Shown piece by piece: positions 8,166 to 16,512 of a stretch of DNA of 64,000 nt (position 1 is the stretch's first letter; every line of letters starts with the position of its first letter). Location: contig CAYVHO010000010.1 of the NCBI GenBank assembly GCA_964451325.1, forward strand, positions 1 through 64,000, written 5' to 3'. The notes under the pieces are model-generated. The model saw nothing but the letters and a program-made list of their open reading frames with translations. It did not search any database and was not told the DNA's origin. The translations under genes and the position numbers were made by a program. This stretch comes from JAADHI01 sp964451325 (GTDB lineage: Bacteria; Nitrospirota; Nitrospiria; SBBL01; JAADHI01).

Positions 8166-8818
8166 AATTGCCTTTTTTTGAGTGCGTCCTTAAGGGTTTC
8201 CTGCCAGCTTGCGACCGTGTTTCTATTTGCATTTTTTAAGGCGGAAGCCACAGCGACGCCAGAGGCTCCGGCATCAATGATGTTTTGAAGTGCCGAAAAT
8301 TGAATCCCGCCGATGGCGTAGATCGGAAGGGAAGTCTGTTTTCGGATTGCGGCGATTTTTGAAATCCCGACCGCAGAGTCGGGATTTTTTTTTGTTGTTG
8401 TCGGGAAAATGGGGCCAAAGCCGATATAGTCAATTGTTTGCGCGGCCGCTTCGCAGGCTTCTGCGGGATTGTGTGTGGAAAGCCCGATGATCGCGGTTTT
8501 TCCCAGGAGCTGTCTGGCCATGCTCACCGGAAAATCATCCTGCCCCAGGTGAACACCATCGGCTTTTACGGCCATCGCAAGATCAATTTCATCGTTAATA
8601 ATCAATCTCACACCGCCCGTGCTTGTTATCTCACGGATTTGTTTTGCAATTTGAAACATTTCGCCTCGCGCACGATGTTTGTCCCGGTATTGCAGAAGCT
8701 GTAGACCTCCGGCGATGGCTTCCCGAAGTCCCTCAAAAAATGAATTCAGGTCAAGCGTATCCCCGTTTTGATAAGTGCTGGGGTCGGCAATGAGATAGAG
8801 CGGAGGAAGTGAGGTCAA
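8162..8818 (-). CDS. thiE: Thiamine-phosphate synthase
   Basis: This is a 218-aa TIM-barrel enzyme joining HMP-PP and HET-P to form thiamine phosphate. Characteristic segments in order: LQYRDKHRARGE, RLIINDEIDLAMAVKADGVHLGQDD, IGLSTHNPAEACEA, DYIGFGPIFPTTTK and the phosphate-binding YAIGGI. The best start is TTG at 8818, nine bases beyond the accC stop, making thiE the last gene of the long minus-strand operon. No TPP riboswitch was seen upstream; expression probably depends on the accBC promoter. Confidence 0.92.
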   Translation of the reverse strand: MTSLPPLYLIADPSTYQNGDTLDLNSFFEGLREAIAGGLQLLQYRDKHRARGEMFQIAKQIREITSTGGVRLIINDEIDLAMAVKADGVHLGQDDFPVSMARQLLGKTAIIGLSTHNPAEACEAAAQTIDYIGFGPIFPTTTKKNPDSAVGISKIAAIRKQTSLPIYAIGGIQFSALQNIIDAGASGVAVASALKNANRNTVASWQETLKDALKKRQF

Positions 8819-8827
8819 AATATGGGT

Positions 8828-10177
8828 TTAAGTTTTTGAGTTTTCGAGAAAGTGATCCAGAAAAGTCGTTGAAAATCGCCCCTTCATAAAACTCGGATCT
8901 TCAAAGATTCTTTTATGGAGCGGCAGGGTGGTCTCAATGCCCTCAATGACAAATTCTGAAAGTGCCCCATTCATCTTTGCAATGGCCTCGTCTCGTGTTT
9001 GGTCATGCACAATCAATTTAGCGACCAGTGAGTCATAATGGGGCGAAATAACGCTGCCCATGTAAGACGCAGAATCCACACGGATACCCGGCCCCCCCGG
9101 TACGTGAAAAGCGGTGATCTTTCCGGGGGAAGGTCTAAAGGTCTCAGGAGATTCGGCATTCACACGGCATTCAAAACTGTGACCATTCAGTTTGACCTGG
9201 CTTTGTTTGATGGAGAGCGGCTTGCCTGCGGCGATTTTAATCTGCTCTTTGACCAGGTCGATCCCGGTCACACATTCACTAATGGGGTGTTCGACCTGAA
9301 TCCGTGTATTCATTTCTATAAAATAAAAATTGTGATCGCGATCCAAAAGAAATTCAACCGTGCCCGCATTGACGTAACGTGATGCCGTTACCGCAGCCGT
9401 TGCGGCTTTGCCAAGCTCGCGTCGCAGGCGTTCATCCACGACGGGTGACGGGGATTCCTCTACGAGTTTTTGGTGCCGTCTCTGAATGGAGCAATCCCGC
9501 TCCGGGAAATAAATCATCTTCCCTTTGTCGTCCGCGAGGACTTGAATCTCGATATGACGGGGTTCGATAAAAAACTTTTCAAGGTAGACACCATCGTTGC
9601 CAAAGGCTGAGCCTGCTTCTGATCGTGCGGCATGAAAGGCCGTTGAAAAACCTGGTTCCTCATGCACGACGCGCATCCCCCGTCCTCCGCCCCCTGCAAC
9701 GGCTTTGATGATCACGGGATAGCCAATCTTGCGGGCCAGCTCAAATCCTTCATTTTCGTCTGTAATGATGCCTTCGCTTCCCGGAATAATAGGGACCCCG
9801 TTTTTTGCCATGATGTCACGGGCTTTGGCTTTGTCTCCCATCATGCTGATACATTCAGGCAAGGGGCCGATAAATTTAATGCCCGCAGATTCACAAACAT
9901 CTGCAAAGTGGGCATTCTCTGCCAAAAATCCATAACCCGGGTGAACGGCCTCAGCGCCCGTAATTTCTGCAGCGCTGAGGATATTGGGGATATTTCGATA
10001 GGATTGTGCAGGGTCGGCGGGTCCGATACAGACGCTTTCGTCGGCAAAACGCACATGCAGCGAATCTGCGTCGGCCTCGGAGTGAATGGCGACCGTTTTG
10101 ACACCCAGTTCTCTACACGCACGAATGACGCGAAACGCAATTTCACCGCGATTTGCGATTAAAATTTTACGAAACAT
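8828..10177 (-). CDS. accC: Acetyl-CoA carboxylase, biotin carboxylase subunit
   Basis: This subunit carboxylates the biotin of AccB in the first half-reaction of malonyl-CoA synthesis. The 449-aa ATP-grasp protein opens with MFRKILIANRGEIAFRVIRA. It has the glycine-rich loop AVAGGGGRGMRVV, the DCSIQRRHQKLVEESPSP segment and the active-site FIEMNTRIQVEHPI. Its start overlaps the accB stop (TGATG), so the two subunits are coupled. AccA and AccD are not in the window. In an rTCA organism it supplies fatty-acid synthesis from acetyl-CoA. Confidence 0.96.
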   Translation of the reverse strand: MFRKILIANRGEIAFRVIRACRELGVKTVAIHSEADADSLHVRFADESVCIGPADPAQSYRNIPNILSAAEITGAEAVHPGYGFLAENAHFADVCESAGIKFIGPLPECISMMGDKAKARDIMAKNGVPIIPGSEGIITDENEGFELARKIGYPVIIKAVAGGGGRGMRVVHEEPGFSTAFHAARSEAGSAFGNDGVYLEKFFIEPRHIEIQVLADDKGKMIYFPERDCSIQRRHQKLVEESPSPVVDERLRRELGKAATAAVTASRYVNAGTVEFLLDRDHNFYFIEMNTRIQVEHPISECVTGIDLVKEQIKIAAGKPLSIKQSQVKLNGHSFECRVNAESPETFRPSPGKITAFHVPGGPGIRVDSASYMGSVISPHYDSLVAKLIVHDQTRDEAIAKMNGALSEFVIEGIETTLPLHKRIFEDPSFMKGRFSTTFLDHFLENSKT

Positions 10178-10626
10178 CAGGCGGGCTCAATAAGGAAGAG
10201 TACTTCGCCGTATTCTACCGCAGCACCATCTTCAACACAGGTTTTGACAATGCGCCCATCCACGTCTGACTCGATTTCATTCATGAGCTTCATGGCTTCC
10301 ACAATGCAAATCACCTGTCCCTTTTTGACCAAATCGCCGAGCGTAATATAGGGGTCTGTCGTGGGAGAGGCTGCGGTGTAAAAGGTCCCGACAATGGGAG
10401 AGGTCACTTGATGGTGAAGGGAATTGTTGTTTTCGGGGGCAGCAGGCTGAGCTGTTGTACTTGCCGCAACTTCGGTTTGTCCGGTCGCGGCAATCGGGGC
10501 GATTGCAATCGGTTCAGCGGAAGCTTTTTTGAGGCGAATCCGTCGGCCATCTTCTTCCAGCTCTATTTCTGAGAGCGCGGCATCGTCCATTAAGCCGATC
10601 AGTTCTTTGAGTTCCTTGAGATCCAT
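10177..10626 (-). CDS. accB: Biotin carboxyl carrier protein of acetyl-CoA carboxylase
   Basis: The 149-aa carrier has an N-terminal acidic helical segment (MDLKELKELIGLMDDAAL), an Ala/Thr/Pro-rich linker (about 35-70) and a C-terminal biotinyl domain. The biotin-accepting lysine lies in VEAMKLMNEI. The thumb insertion (AASPTTDPYITLGD) typical of bacterial AccB is present. It lies between efp and accC, a gene order common in several proteobacteria-like lineages. Confidence 0.96.
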   Translation of the reverse strand: MDLKELKELIGLMDDAALSEIELEEDGRRIRLKKASAEPIAIAPIAATGQTEVAASTTAQPAAPENNNSLHHQVTSPIVGTFYTAASPTTDPYITLGDLVKKGQVICIVEAMKLMNEIESDVDGRIVKTCVEDGAAVEYGEVLFLIEPA

Positions 10627-10698
10627 TAACTTGCCCTCATGGCGACAGCAGAAATAAGGGTGAGGCGCGGCAAGGGATAAGGTCTGTTGATCGCCACG

Positions 10699-11262
10699 CT
10701 ACTTATTAACCCGCTCGACATAACTTGCTGTCCGTGTGTCTATTTTAATAATAGTCCCCTGCTCAATGTACAAAGGGACTTTGACGGCGCCACCTGTTTC
10801 CAGTGTCGCAAGTTTTGTTCCGCCGCTTGCGGTATCGCCCTTTACGCCGGGAGGGGTTTCAGTGATTTCTAATTCGACAAAGTTTGGCAGGGAGACTTCC
10901 AAGGGTTTGCCCTGGTAGAACAATATTTTGACGACCATGTTTTCTTTCAGAAAGTTTTTTGAGTTTCCGATTTGATCCGCCGTAATAAACAACTGCTCGT
11001 AGCTTTCAACATTCATCAAATGATACTCATCGCCCTGAGCATATAAAAACTGCATCTCCACTTCGGAAAGATCGGGTTGTTCAAAACGTTCTCCTGATCG
11101 GAAGGTTTTGTCGAGCATATTGTTTGTTCTAAGGTTTCTTAACTTTGTTCGCACAAAGGCCGGACCTTTGCCTGGTTTGACATGCTGAAACCCGATGATA
11201 ACGTAGGGTGAGCCGTCAATTTCTATTTTTGCGCCGTTTCTAAAATCCGATGTAGCAATCAT
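10699..11262 (-). CDS. efp: Elongation factor P
   Basis: EF-P relieves ribosome stalling at polyproline stretches. The 187-aa product has the KOW-like N-domain (MIATSDFRNGAKIEIDG), two OB domains and the family signature near the C-terminus (VKGDTASGGTKLATLETG). The conserved loop reads HVKPGKGPAF, with Lys at the usual modification position; no modification genes are in the window. ATG 11262 gives the standard length. A TTG at 11283 would add seven atypical residues. The gene is followed by accB within the same operon. Confidence 0.95.
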   Translation of the reverse strand: MIATSDFRNGAKIEIDGSPYVIIGFQHVKPGKGPAFVRTKLRNLRTNNMLDKTFRSGERFEQPDLSEVEMQFLYAQGDEYHLMNVESYEQLFITADQIGNSKNFLKENMVVKILFYQGKPLEVSLPNFVELEITETPPGVKGDTASGGTKLATLETGGAVKVPLYIEQGTIIKIDTRTASYVERVNK

Positions 11263-11330
11263 TACCTTTATGTAACCCCCCAATTAAAAAATATGACCGT
11301 TCAATTCAGAACGGTTTGCAAGCACACTTC

Positions 11331-11813
11331 CTATTCGCCCTTTTTCCCAGATCTCAGCATTTCCGGAATTTGTTGCTGTGTTTCTAAATAAGAGATCACA
11401 CCCAATAAACCCAAGTGGTAACTTTGAGCGCCAAAACCGCTCACCTGTCCGATCACGACATCGGCGATGCGTGAAATATGTCGGAAGTTTTCCCGTTGAT
11501 AAATATTGGAAAGATGAACCTCGACCGCAGGGATGTCTACAGCAAGCAAGGCGTCTCGTATCGCGATGCTGGTGTGGGTATAGGCTGCGGCATTGATAAC
11601 AATGGCATCGTAGCGATTTTTTGCGGATTGAATTTGTCCCACCAGGTCTCCTTCTGAATTGGATTGAAAGGCGACAAGTTCGGTTCCCTTGCTTTCTGCG
11701 AGTTCTGTCATTTCTTGGTTGATTTCTTCCAGGGTTGAGACGCCGTAACGCTCAGGTTCTCTACTGCCCAATAAATTTAAATTGGGGCCATGTAACAATA
11801 AGATACGTCTCAC
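11331..11813 (-). CDS. aroQ: Type II 3-dehydroquinate dehydratase
   Basis: This is the third step of the shikimate pathway. The 160-aa type II enzyme shows ILLHGPNLNLLGSREPERYG at the start (catalytic Tyr in ERYG), FQSNSEGDLVGQIQ, the NAAAYTHTSIAIRDAL active-site strand and EVHLSNIYQRENFRH. The residues VISGFG are replaced by IGQVSGFGAQSY, still typical. The start overlaps the stop of the upstream roadblock gene by four bases, indicating translational coupling. Confidence 0.95.
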   Translation of the reverse strand: MRRILLLHGPNLNLLGSREPERYGVSTLEEINQEMTELAESKGTELVAFQSNSEGDLVGQIQSAKNRYDAIVINAAAYTHTSIAIRDALLAVDIPAVEVHLSNIYQRENFRHISRIADVVIGQVSGFGAQSYHLGLLGVISYLETQQQIPEMLRSGKKGE

Positions 11814-12172
11814 AAGCCCAGGCTTTCCACCAAGTCTTCGGCAACAATTCTCGCATAAAACCGGGCTTTCCCGAAACTCTTTTCTGAATGGATGGCAAAA
11901 ACAAGAAAATAACCTGTTTTAATCGTCCGGAGGACCAGGATGCCTTTGTCGGTAAAAATGGCAAACTCACGCGTTGAACCCAATTCGCAGGCAAGACCTG
12001 CTTGTTTTGCGACGCTCCAGAGGGTGCCGTATTCGGCAACAAGCATGGAGAGATCGACACTCGTATCATTGCTGTATTCTTCTACGATGATGCCGTCACT
12101 GTCCGCAATCGCGGCACCCGCGAGTCCATCGACGCGTTTGGTCACATCATCCATATGTTCTTGAAAAGTCAT
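11810..12172 (-). CDS. Roadblock/LC7 domain protein
   Basis: The 120-aa single-domain protein has the alternating helix-sheet pattern of roadblock/LC7 proteins: DGLAGAAIADSDGIIVEEYS, then an SMLVAEYGTLW helix, then FAIFTDKGILVLRTI and a GYFLVFAIHS strand. In bacteria such proteins (MglB and relatives) partner small Ras-like GTPases, but no GTPase lies in the window. Overlapping starts and stops join it to the upstream TPR gene and downstream aroQ. The TPR-roadblock pair probably forms a functional unit inserted in a biosynthetic operon; its role is unknown. Confidence 0.8.
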   Translation of the reverse strand: MTFQEHMDDVTKRVDGLAGAAIADSDGIIVEEYSNDTSVDLSMLVAEYGTLWSVAKQAGLACELGSTREFAIFTDKGILVLRTIKTGYFLVFAIHSEKSFGKARFYARIVAEDLVESLGL

Positions 12173-13086
12173 CTTCTTTTCTCCCCTTGGATGGCTTCAA
12201 GCCACAACTGCAAGCGCTCTATTTTTTCTGTATTGGAACGTGGTGTTTTCAGGTCATTTCTCAAGTGTACAAGCGACTCTTCCAGTCCTTTTTGACTTTC
12301 GTGATCCTCTGGATTTCGTTTCAATAAGTTTTCATAAACATTGGCCGCTTCCTGATAGTGTCCTTGTGTGACATACAAGGCGGCCATTGTCTTGTTTTCG
12401 TGAGGTTCTAAGGGTTTTTCCGGACTAAGATCGTTGTGGATTTCTGCTTGAGAGATCTGCTCACCATGGGTTTCTTGAGAGAAGGAGGTTCTGGTCATTT
12501 CGGGCACCTTTGTTTCAATGGTGTCCGGAGGTGCTGAAGAGGCAAGTTCTTCCTCGCCAGGTCTTTCGTCGGTCACAGATTTGGAGTCCTGCGCTGCTTG
12601 TGATTCCGGCTCAGGGGTTTGGGGCGCTGTGTTTTCATTCCGCTCCTGGAGCCCTTCTGCAAGTGCAGGTTCGGATTTTCCTTCGAGGGCCTCAAGTGAG
12701 GCGATGGCTTCTTTATCTCCAGGATCGATCTTGAGTATGGTTTGATAGGTGGTTTTGGCCTCAGCAGGTGAATTTTCCTCTTGATAGATTCCCGCAAGAC
12801 CTTTTAGTGACGGAATATTGCTTGGAGCAATGGCGATCACTTGCTCAAACTGTTCTTTTGCTTCGAGGTGATGTGTTGTCTTGATATAGGCTTTGCCGAG
12901 CATGACCCGTGCGGCGACAAAACTTGAATGGGTCTTAAGTCCATCACGGAGTACACGAATGGCTTCTTCAAACATGTCCGATTGTAGATAGGCTTCTGCC
13001 AAAGGCACAAACAATCGAGAACCGGGATTACTTTGAAGCAAATCGCTGAGTCTAGAAATTTCGGCGGAGCGTGGTTTATCGACCAT
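12169..13086 (-). CDS. TPR-repeat protein
   Basis: The 305-aa protein has no signal peptide or membrane segment. Residues 8-140 form about four tetratricopeptide repeats (for example SRLFVPLAEAYLQSDMFEEA and HLEAKEQFEQVIAIAPSNIP). An acidic, low-complexity linker (about 150-225, rich in Glu, Pro and Ser) follows, then another TPR unit (ALYVTQGHYQEAANVYENLL). It is first gene of the TPR-roadblock-aroQ-efp-accB-accC-thiE operon, directly behind a strong promoter, and its stop overlaps the roadblock start. It is a probable scaffold for the roadblock protein; function is otherwise unknown. Confidence 0.75.
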   Translation of the reverse strand: MVDKPRSAEISRLSDLLQSNPGSRLFVPLAEAYLQSDMFEEAIRVLRDGLKTHSSFVAARVMLGKAYIKTTHHLEAKEQFEQVIAIAPSNIPSLKGLAGIYQEENSPAEAKTTYQTILKIDPGDKEAIASLEALEGKSEPALAEGLQERNENTAPQTPEPESQAAQDSKSVTDERPGEEELASSAPPDTIETKVPEMTRTSFSQETHGEQISQAEIHNDLSPEKPLEPHENKTMAALYVTQGHYQEAANVYENLLKRNPEDHESQKGLEESLVHLRNDLKTPRSNTEKIERLQLWLEAIQGEKRR

Positions 13087-13166
13087 GATGCGTCATTTAG
13101 CCTATGGCAACGACATTATCAGACAGGGTTTCAGAAAACGAACCTTTTGCAAAAACAACGGTTCCG

Positions 13167-13194
13167 ATCATAGCAAATCGGCGGAAAAAGTCAA
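13167..13194 (-). promoter_or_regulatory. Promoter of the TPR-roadblock-aroQ-efp-accBC-thiE operon
   Basis: On the minus strand TTGACT (13189-13194), a 16-bp spacer and TATGAT (13167-13172) stand about 80 bp before the TPR gene. The promoter starts a separate transcript after coaBC. Confidence 0.65.
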
Positions 13195-13220
13195 GAAAAC
13201 AGCATCTTTCTTCGATGTGT

Positions 13221-14444
13221 TCACTCATCCGGGCGATGTCGTTTAATCGCTAGAGCCGCTGCCAGTATTTGCTCGGCAATATCTTGTTTGAGTTGTTTGG
13301 GTGGGGAGGTGACGCTCCCTTTACGATCAATCAGGTGCACAATATTGGTTTCCACATCAAAGCCCGCGCCCTCTGCGGTGAGATCATTGGCAACAATGAG
13401 ATCCAGCCGTTTTCTTTTTAATTTCTTTTTCGCATTCTCAATGACATTTTGTGTTTCGGCGGCAAAGCCAACAACAACCTGCCCTCTGGGGCCTTCCGGT
13501 CTTTCGGCCAGGATATCCGAGGTTTCTTCTAATTCAATTGAATACCCCGTGCCTGTTTTTTTTATTTTTTCAGAAGCCAGGTGCCGAGGTCGATAATCGC
13601 CTACGGCGGCAGCCATGACAACAAGACTTGATTCTGGCAACAGTCGATCAACCGCCATTTTCATCTCTTTGGCCGAGCGAACACGGATCAGTTCGATTCC
13701 CTCTGGCGGAAGAAGTGCCGTTGGCCCAGTGATTAAAACAACCCTTGCTCCCCATTGTTTCGCGATTTCTGCAATGGCGTAGCCCATTTTTCCTGAGGAT
13801 CGATTTGAAATAAAACGCACAGGATCGATGGCTTCTTCGGTCGGCCCCGCTGTGACCAGTACCTGTTCTCCTGCCATTCGAGCTTGTGTTTCTGTTGCGG
13901 GGAAGCTCATCATGACTTGTTTTAGAATTTTTTCTGGTTCGGAAAAACGACCCATGCCTGTTTTTCCGGAGGCGAGCAGACCCACTTCAGGGCCAATGAT
14001 TTGAACCCCGCGTTTTTTCAAGACCGAAATATTGTCTTGAGTGGCGGGATGGGCCCACATCCCCAAATCCATGGCCGGGGCAATCATGACGGGGGCTGTG
14101 GTGGCGAGCAGGATGCTGGAAAGCAGGTCGTCATTGAGGCCCATGACCATCTTGGCGATGAAATGGGCGGTGATGGGCGCAATTAAAACCAGGTCGATTT
14201 TCTGCGCCAGGCGAATGTGTGCCATTTCGTCCCCGCTTTCGAAAAGATCTGTTTGCACGGGGTGGCCTGAAAAAACCTGAAGTGTCAGCGCTGGCACAAA
14301 ATGTGCGGCCGTTTTTGTAAGCACCACACGAACATCCGCGCCTAGGGTCTTGAGATCTCGCAACAGCACAAGGGCCTTATAGGCCGCAATGCTTCCAGTG
14401 ATACCCAGAAGAATTGTTTTTCCGGAAAGCGCAGTGTTGTCCAC
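13221..14444 (-). CDS. coaBC: Bifunctional phosphopantothenoylcysteine decarboxylase / phosphopantothenate-cysteine ligase
   Basis: The protein catalyses two consecutive steps of coenzyme A synthesis. The flavoprotein CoaC half (about 1-185) opens KTILLGITGSIAAYKAL, with APITAHFIAKMVMGLNDDLLS and the PAMDLGMWAHPATQDN segment. The CoaB half (about 190-407) starts VLVTAGPTEEAIDPVRFISN and includes GKMGYAIAE and the FAAETQNVIENAKKKLKRK segment. At 407 aa it has the usual length. It follows rpoZ by nine bases, the classic gmk-rpoZ-coaBC order. Confidence 0.95.
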   Translation of the reverse strand: MDNTALSGKTILLGITGSIAAYKALVLLRDLKTLGADVRVVLTKTAAHFVPALTLQVFSGHPVQTDLFESGDEMAHIRLAQKIDLVLIAPITAHFIAKMVMGLNDDLLSSILLATTAPVMIAPAMDLGMWAHPATQDNISVLKKRGVQIIGPEVGLLASGKTGMGRFSEPEKILKQVMMSFPATETQARMAGEQVLVTAGPTEEAIDPVRFISNRSSGKMGYAIAEIAKQWGARVVLITGPTALLPPEGIELIRVRSAKEMKMAVDRLLPESSLVVMAAAVGDYRPRHLASEKIKKTGTGYSIELEETSDILAERPEGPRGQVVVGFAAETQNVIENAKKKLKRKRLDLIVANDLTAEGAGFDVETNIVHLIDRKGSVTSPPKQLKQDIAEQILAAALAIKRHRPDE

Positions 14445-14453
14445 GAAACCCGC

Positions 14454-14843
14454 TTACGCGCCCGTTTTTGTTTCCGGTGTGGAGAGATCAGGTAGGTCGT
14501 CTTTTTTGGAAACGGCGCCCAAGAGAATATTTAAGTCTTTTCTGGCCTGAGTTGTGCCATCGCTCTCTCTTTCAGCCAGCATTGCACGGCGTTTAACTTC
14601 TTCGCGAACACGGCGTTCTTCCTGTAGTGCGATAAGCGCTTCTTGACCGTAAAGGATCTCAAGCTTGTTTGAAACAATTTCATCAATGGCAATGGTGGTT
14701 TCTTTTTGATCAAGACCTGGCTCGACCAAAGGCTCAGAACCTTCCATGAGTTGACGCGCGCGTTGCGCGGCGACAATGACCAAACGAAAGCGAGAATCAA
14801 TCGGAGCCTTTTCAATATCTACCGGTAGTGAAACAACGTCCAT
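14454..14843 (-). CDS. rpoZ: RNA polymerase omega subunit
   Basis: The 129-aa protein contains the omega core IEKAPIDSRFRLVIVAAQRARQL, IDEIVSNKLEI and an Ala/Glu-rich extension. It is longer than the E. coli protein (91 aa) because of a charged C-terminal tail ending near PDLSTPETKTGA. ATG 14843 follows a strong AAGGAAGG site; a GTG at 14873 would place that site inside the gene. Its position between gmk and coaBC confirms the call. Confidence 0.9.
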   Translation of the reverse strand: MDVVSLPVDIEKAPIDSRFRLVIVAAQRARQLMEGSEPLVEPGLDQKETTIAIDEIVSNKLEILYGQEALIALQEERRVREEVKRRAMLAERESDGTTQARKDLNILLGAVSKKDDLPDLSTPETKTGA

Positions 14844-14867
14844 AAACCTTCCTTTCTTTAAAATGAT

Positions 14868-14887
14868 CGGCACACACGCGTGTGCCG
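14868..14887 (-). other. Small perfect hairpin between gmk and rpoZ
   Basis: CGGCACAC and its exact complement GTGTGCCG are separated by four bases. There is no following T-run, so this is not a standard terminator; it may stabilise or process the operon mRNA. Confidence 0.45.
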
Positions 14888-14916
14888 AAAAAACACCACC
14901 GTCTCTGCTGTTTTGC

Positions 14917-15537
14917 TTAAAGGTGGCTGATAAAACGCTCTCTGACCCAGGCGAGGCTTTCGGGTCTTAAACGACTGCGCTCGGCTAAAATAATGGCCTG
15001 TAAATTTTTTTGTGCTTTTTCAAGATCTTCATTGACGATCAAGTACTGATAACGATCATAACATTTTATTTCGTCGAATGCTGTTTTCAAACGTCTGCTA
15101 ATCTCTTCTGGCGTGTCCGAGCCTCGGTTTTCTAAACGTCGCTGTAATATATCAAAAGAGGGGGGGAGGATGTAAATATAAACGCACTCAGGCGATGTCG
15201 TTGTCTGAAGCTGCATTGCGCCCTGTGTGTCGATATCAAGCAGGACATCAATGCCCTGATGCATCCAGGTGGTGAGCTGTTTTTTTGAGGTGCCGTAATA
15301 ATGTCCATGTACTTCGGCCCATTCAAGAAATTCACCTCCCGCGATGCCCGTTTTAAATGTATCTTTATTGACAAAAAAGTAGTCTTGTCCCTCAATTTCT
15401 CCGGCCCTGGCACGGCGTGTTGTGTGCGAAATCGAAAATTTCAGCGTGTCCATTTTGCTCAAAACAGCACTACAAATCGAGGTTTTTCCTGCTCCGGAAG
15501 GGGCGGAAACCACAAAACACAAACCCTTTTTTGTCAT
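14917..15537 (-). CDS. gmk: Guanylate kinase
   Basis: This enzyme phosphorylates GMP to GDP. The 206-aa protein has the P-loop VSAPSGAGKTSI, the GMP-binding SHTTRRARAGEIEGQDYFFV region, the GEFLEWAEVHGHYYGTS segment and the lid motif RRLENRGSDTPEEI. ATG 15537 gives the standard length; an upstream ATG at 15576 would add 13 residues overlapping yicC. It begins one base after the yicC stop, the usual yicC-gmk pairing. Confidence 0.95.
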   Translation of the reverse strand: MTKKGLCFVVSAPSGAGKTSICSAVLSKMDTLKFSISHTTRRARAGEIEGQDYFFVNKDTFKTGIAGGEFLEWAEVHGHYYGTSKKQLTTWMHQGIDVLLDIDTQGAMQLQTTTSPECVYIYILPPSFDILQRRLENRGSDTPEEISRRLKTAFDEIKCYDRYQYLIVNEDLEKAQKNLQAIILAERSRLRPESLAWVRERFISHL

Positions 15538-15538
15538 A

Positions 15539-16417
15539 TTAAGCAATATTTTGAACCTGCTCGCGCATTTTTTCAAGCTCGCCCTTCATGGCAAGCACGC
15601 TCATGGAAATGGTTTGATCTCCGGATTTTGAGCCTAAAGTGTTTACTTCACGAAACATTTCTTGAATGAGGAAGTCCAGACTGCGTCCGAGCACTCCCCC
15701 TGTTTTGAGCAGTGATTTAAACTGATCAATGTGGGCCGAAAGGCGGGTGCGTTCTTCACTAATATCTGAGCGTTCTGCAAAAATGGCGACTTCCTGCGCA
15801 AGACGGACTGGATCGATTTCAATACCGCCCGTGAGTTTTTCAATGCGTGTTTTTAGGGCGATTTGACGTGCAAGCGTAAGCCCTTTTTCTTGTTTCTTGA
15901 CCGTGCTGAGCTGTTTTGAGATCGCTTGAAGCCGTGTTTTTAGATCGCTCACCAGGGCTTTGCCTTCATGCTTTCGCATTTTTTCAAGTGCCGTCATGGC
16001 ACGTGAAAAAGTGTGATTCAGCAGGGTTTCTAATTCAGGTGAAGCTGCACTCACTTCTTTTGTCGTGATGACATCGCGAAACTGGCTCATCAGGGCGACA
16101 TCAATTTCACCCGCAAGACCTAAGGATTTTTTTAAGGTGGTGAGTAATTTATGGTAATTTGACGCAGCCTCAAGGTTTAAGACCAGCTGCTTTTCGGATG
16201 CCCCCGATCCACTGAGGTTGACCGATAGATCGATTCGTCCCCGTTCAAAACGGTTTTGTAAGGCTTTTTTGAGTGTTTCTTCCTGCGCAGTCAGCAGGCG
16301 CGGCAATCGCACCACCACGCTGGCATGCCGATGGTTTACGGCCCGCAGTTCAACGGAAAGCGTGATTTCTTTTGCGTGTCCCTCGGCCCTTCCGTAACCC
16401 GTCATGCTTTGAATCAT
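15539..16417 (-). CDS. yicC: YicC-family endoribonuclease
   Basis: The 292-aa protein opens with the family signature MIQSMTGYGRAEG and ends with the conserved segment FLIQEMFREVNTLGSKSGD. The YicC N-domain (about 1-155) and DUF1732 C-domain (about 205-292) are both present. YicC proteins are RNA endonucleases linked in E. coli to stationary-phase small-RNA decay. It is the first gene of yicC-gmk-rpoZ-coaBC, directly behind a promoter with both consensus hexamers. Confidence 0.9.
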   Translation of the reverse strand: MIQSMTGYGRAEGHAKEITLSVELRAVNHRHASVVVRLPRLLTAQEETLKKALQNRFERGRIDLSVNLSGSGASEKQLVLNLEAASNYHKLLTTLKKSLGLAGEIDVALMSQFRDVITTKEVSAASPELETLLNHTFSRAMTALEKMRKHEGKALVSDLKTRLQAISKQLSTVKKQEKGLTLARQIALKTRIEKLTGGIEIDPVRLAQEVAIFAERSDISEERTRLSAHIDQFKSLLKTGGVLGRSLDFLIQEMFREVNTLGSKSGDQTISMSVLAMKGELEKMREQVQNIA

Positions 16418-16453
16418 ATAAACCTTACGTTTTATTCAGACAAAAAGACAGGG

Positions 16454-16483
16454 ATTATAGGGATGCCTTGATGCGCATGTCAA
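16454..16483 (-). promoter_or_regulatory. Consensus sigma-70 promoter of yicC-gmk-rpoZ-coaBC
   Basis: Minus strand: TTGACA (16478-16483), an 18-bp spacer and TATAAT (16454-16459), both hexamers perfect. It lies about 40 bp before the yicC start. Confidence 0.8.
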
Positions 16484-16512
16484 ACAGTGTTTTCCACCCA
16501 AATGAGAGCCTA

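Noticed and set aside
11290..11325. Short inverted repeat between efp and aroQ
   Set aside because: The 7-bp stem has no T-run and lies within an operon; too weak to call.
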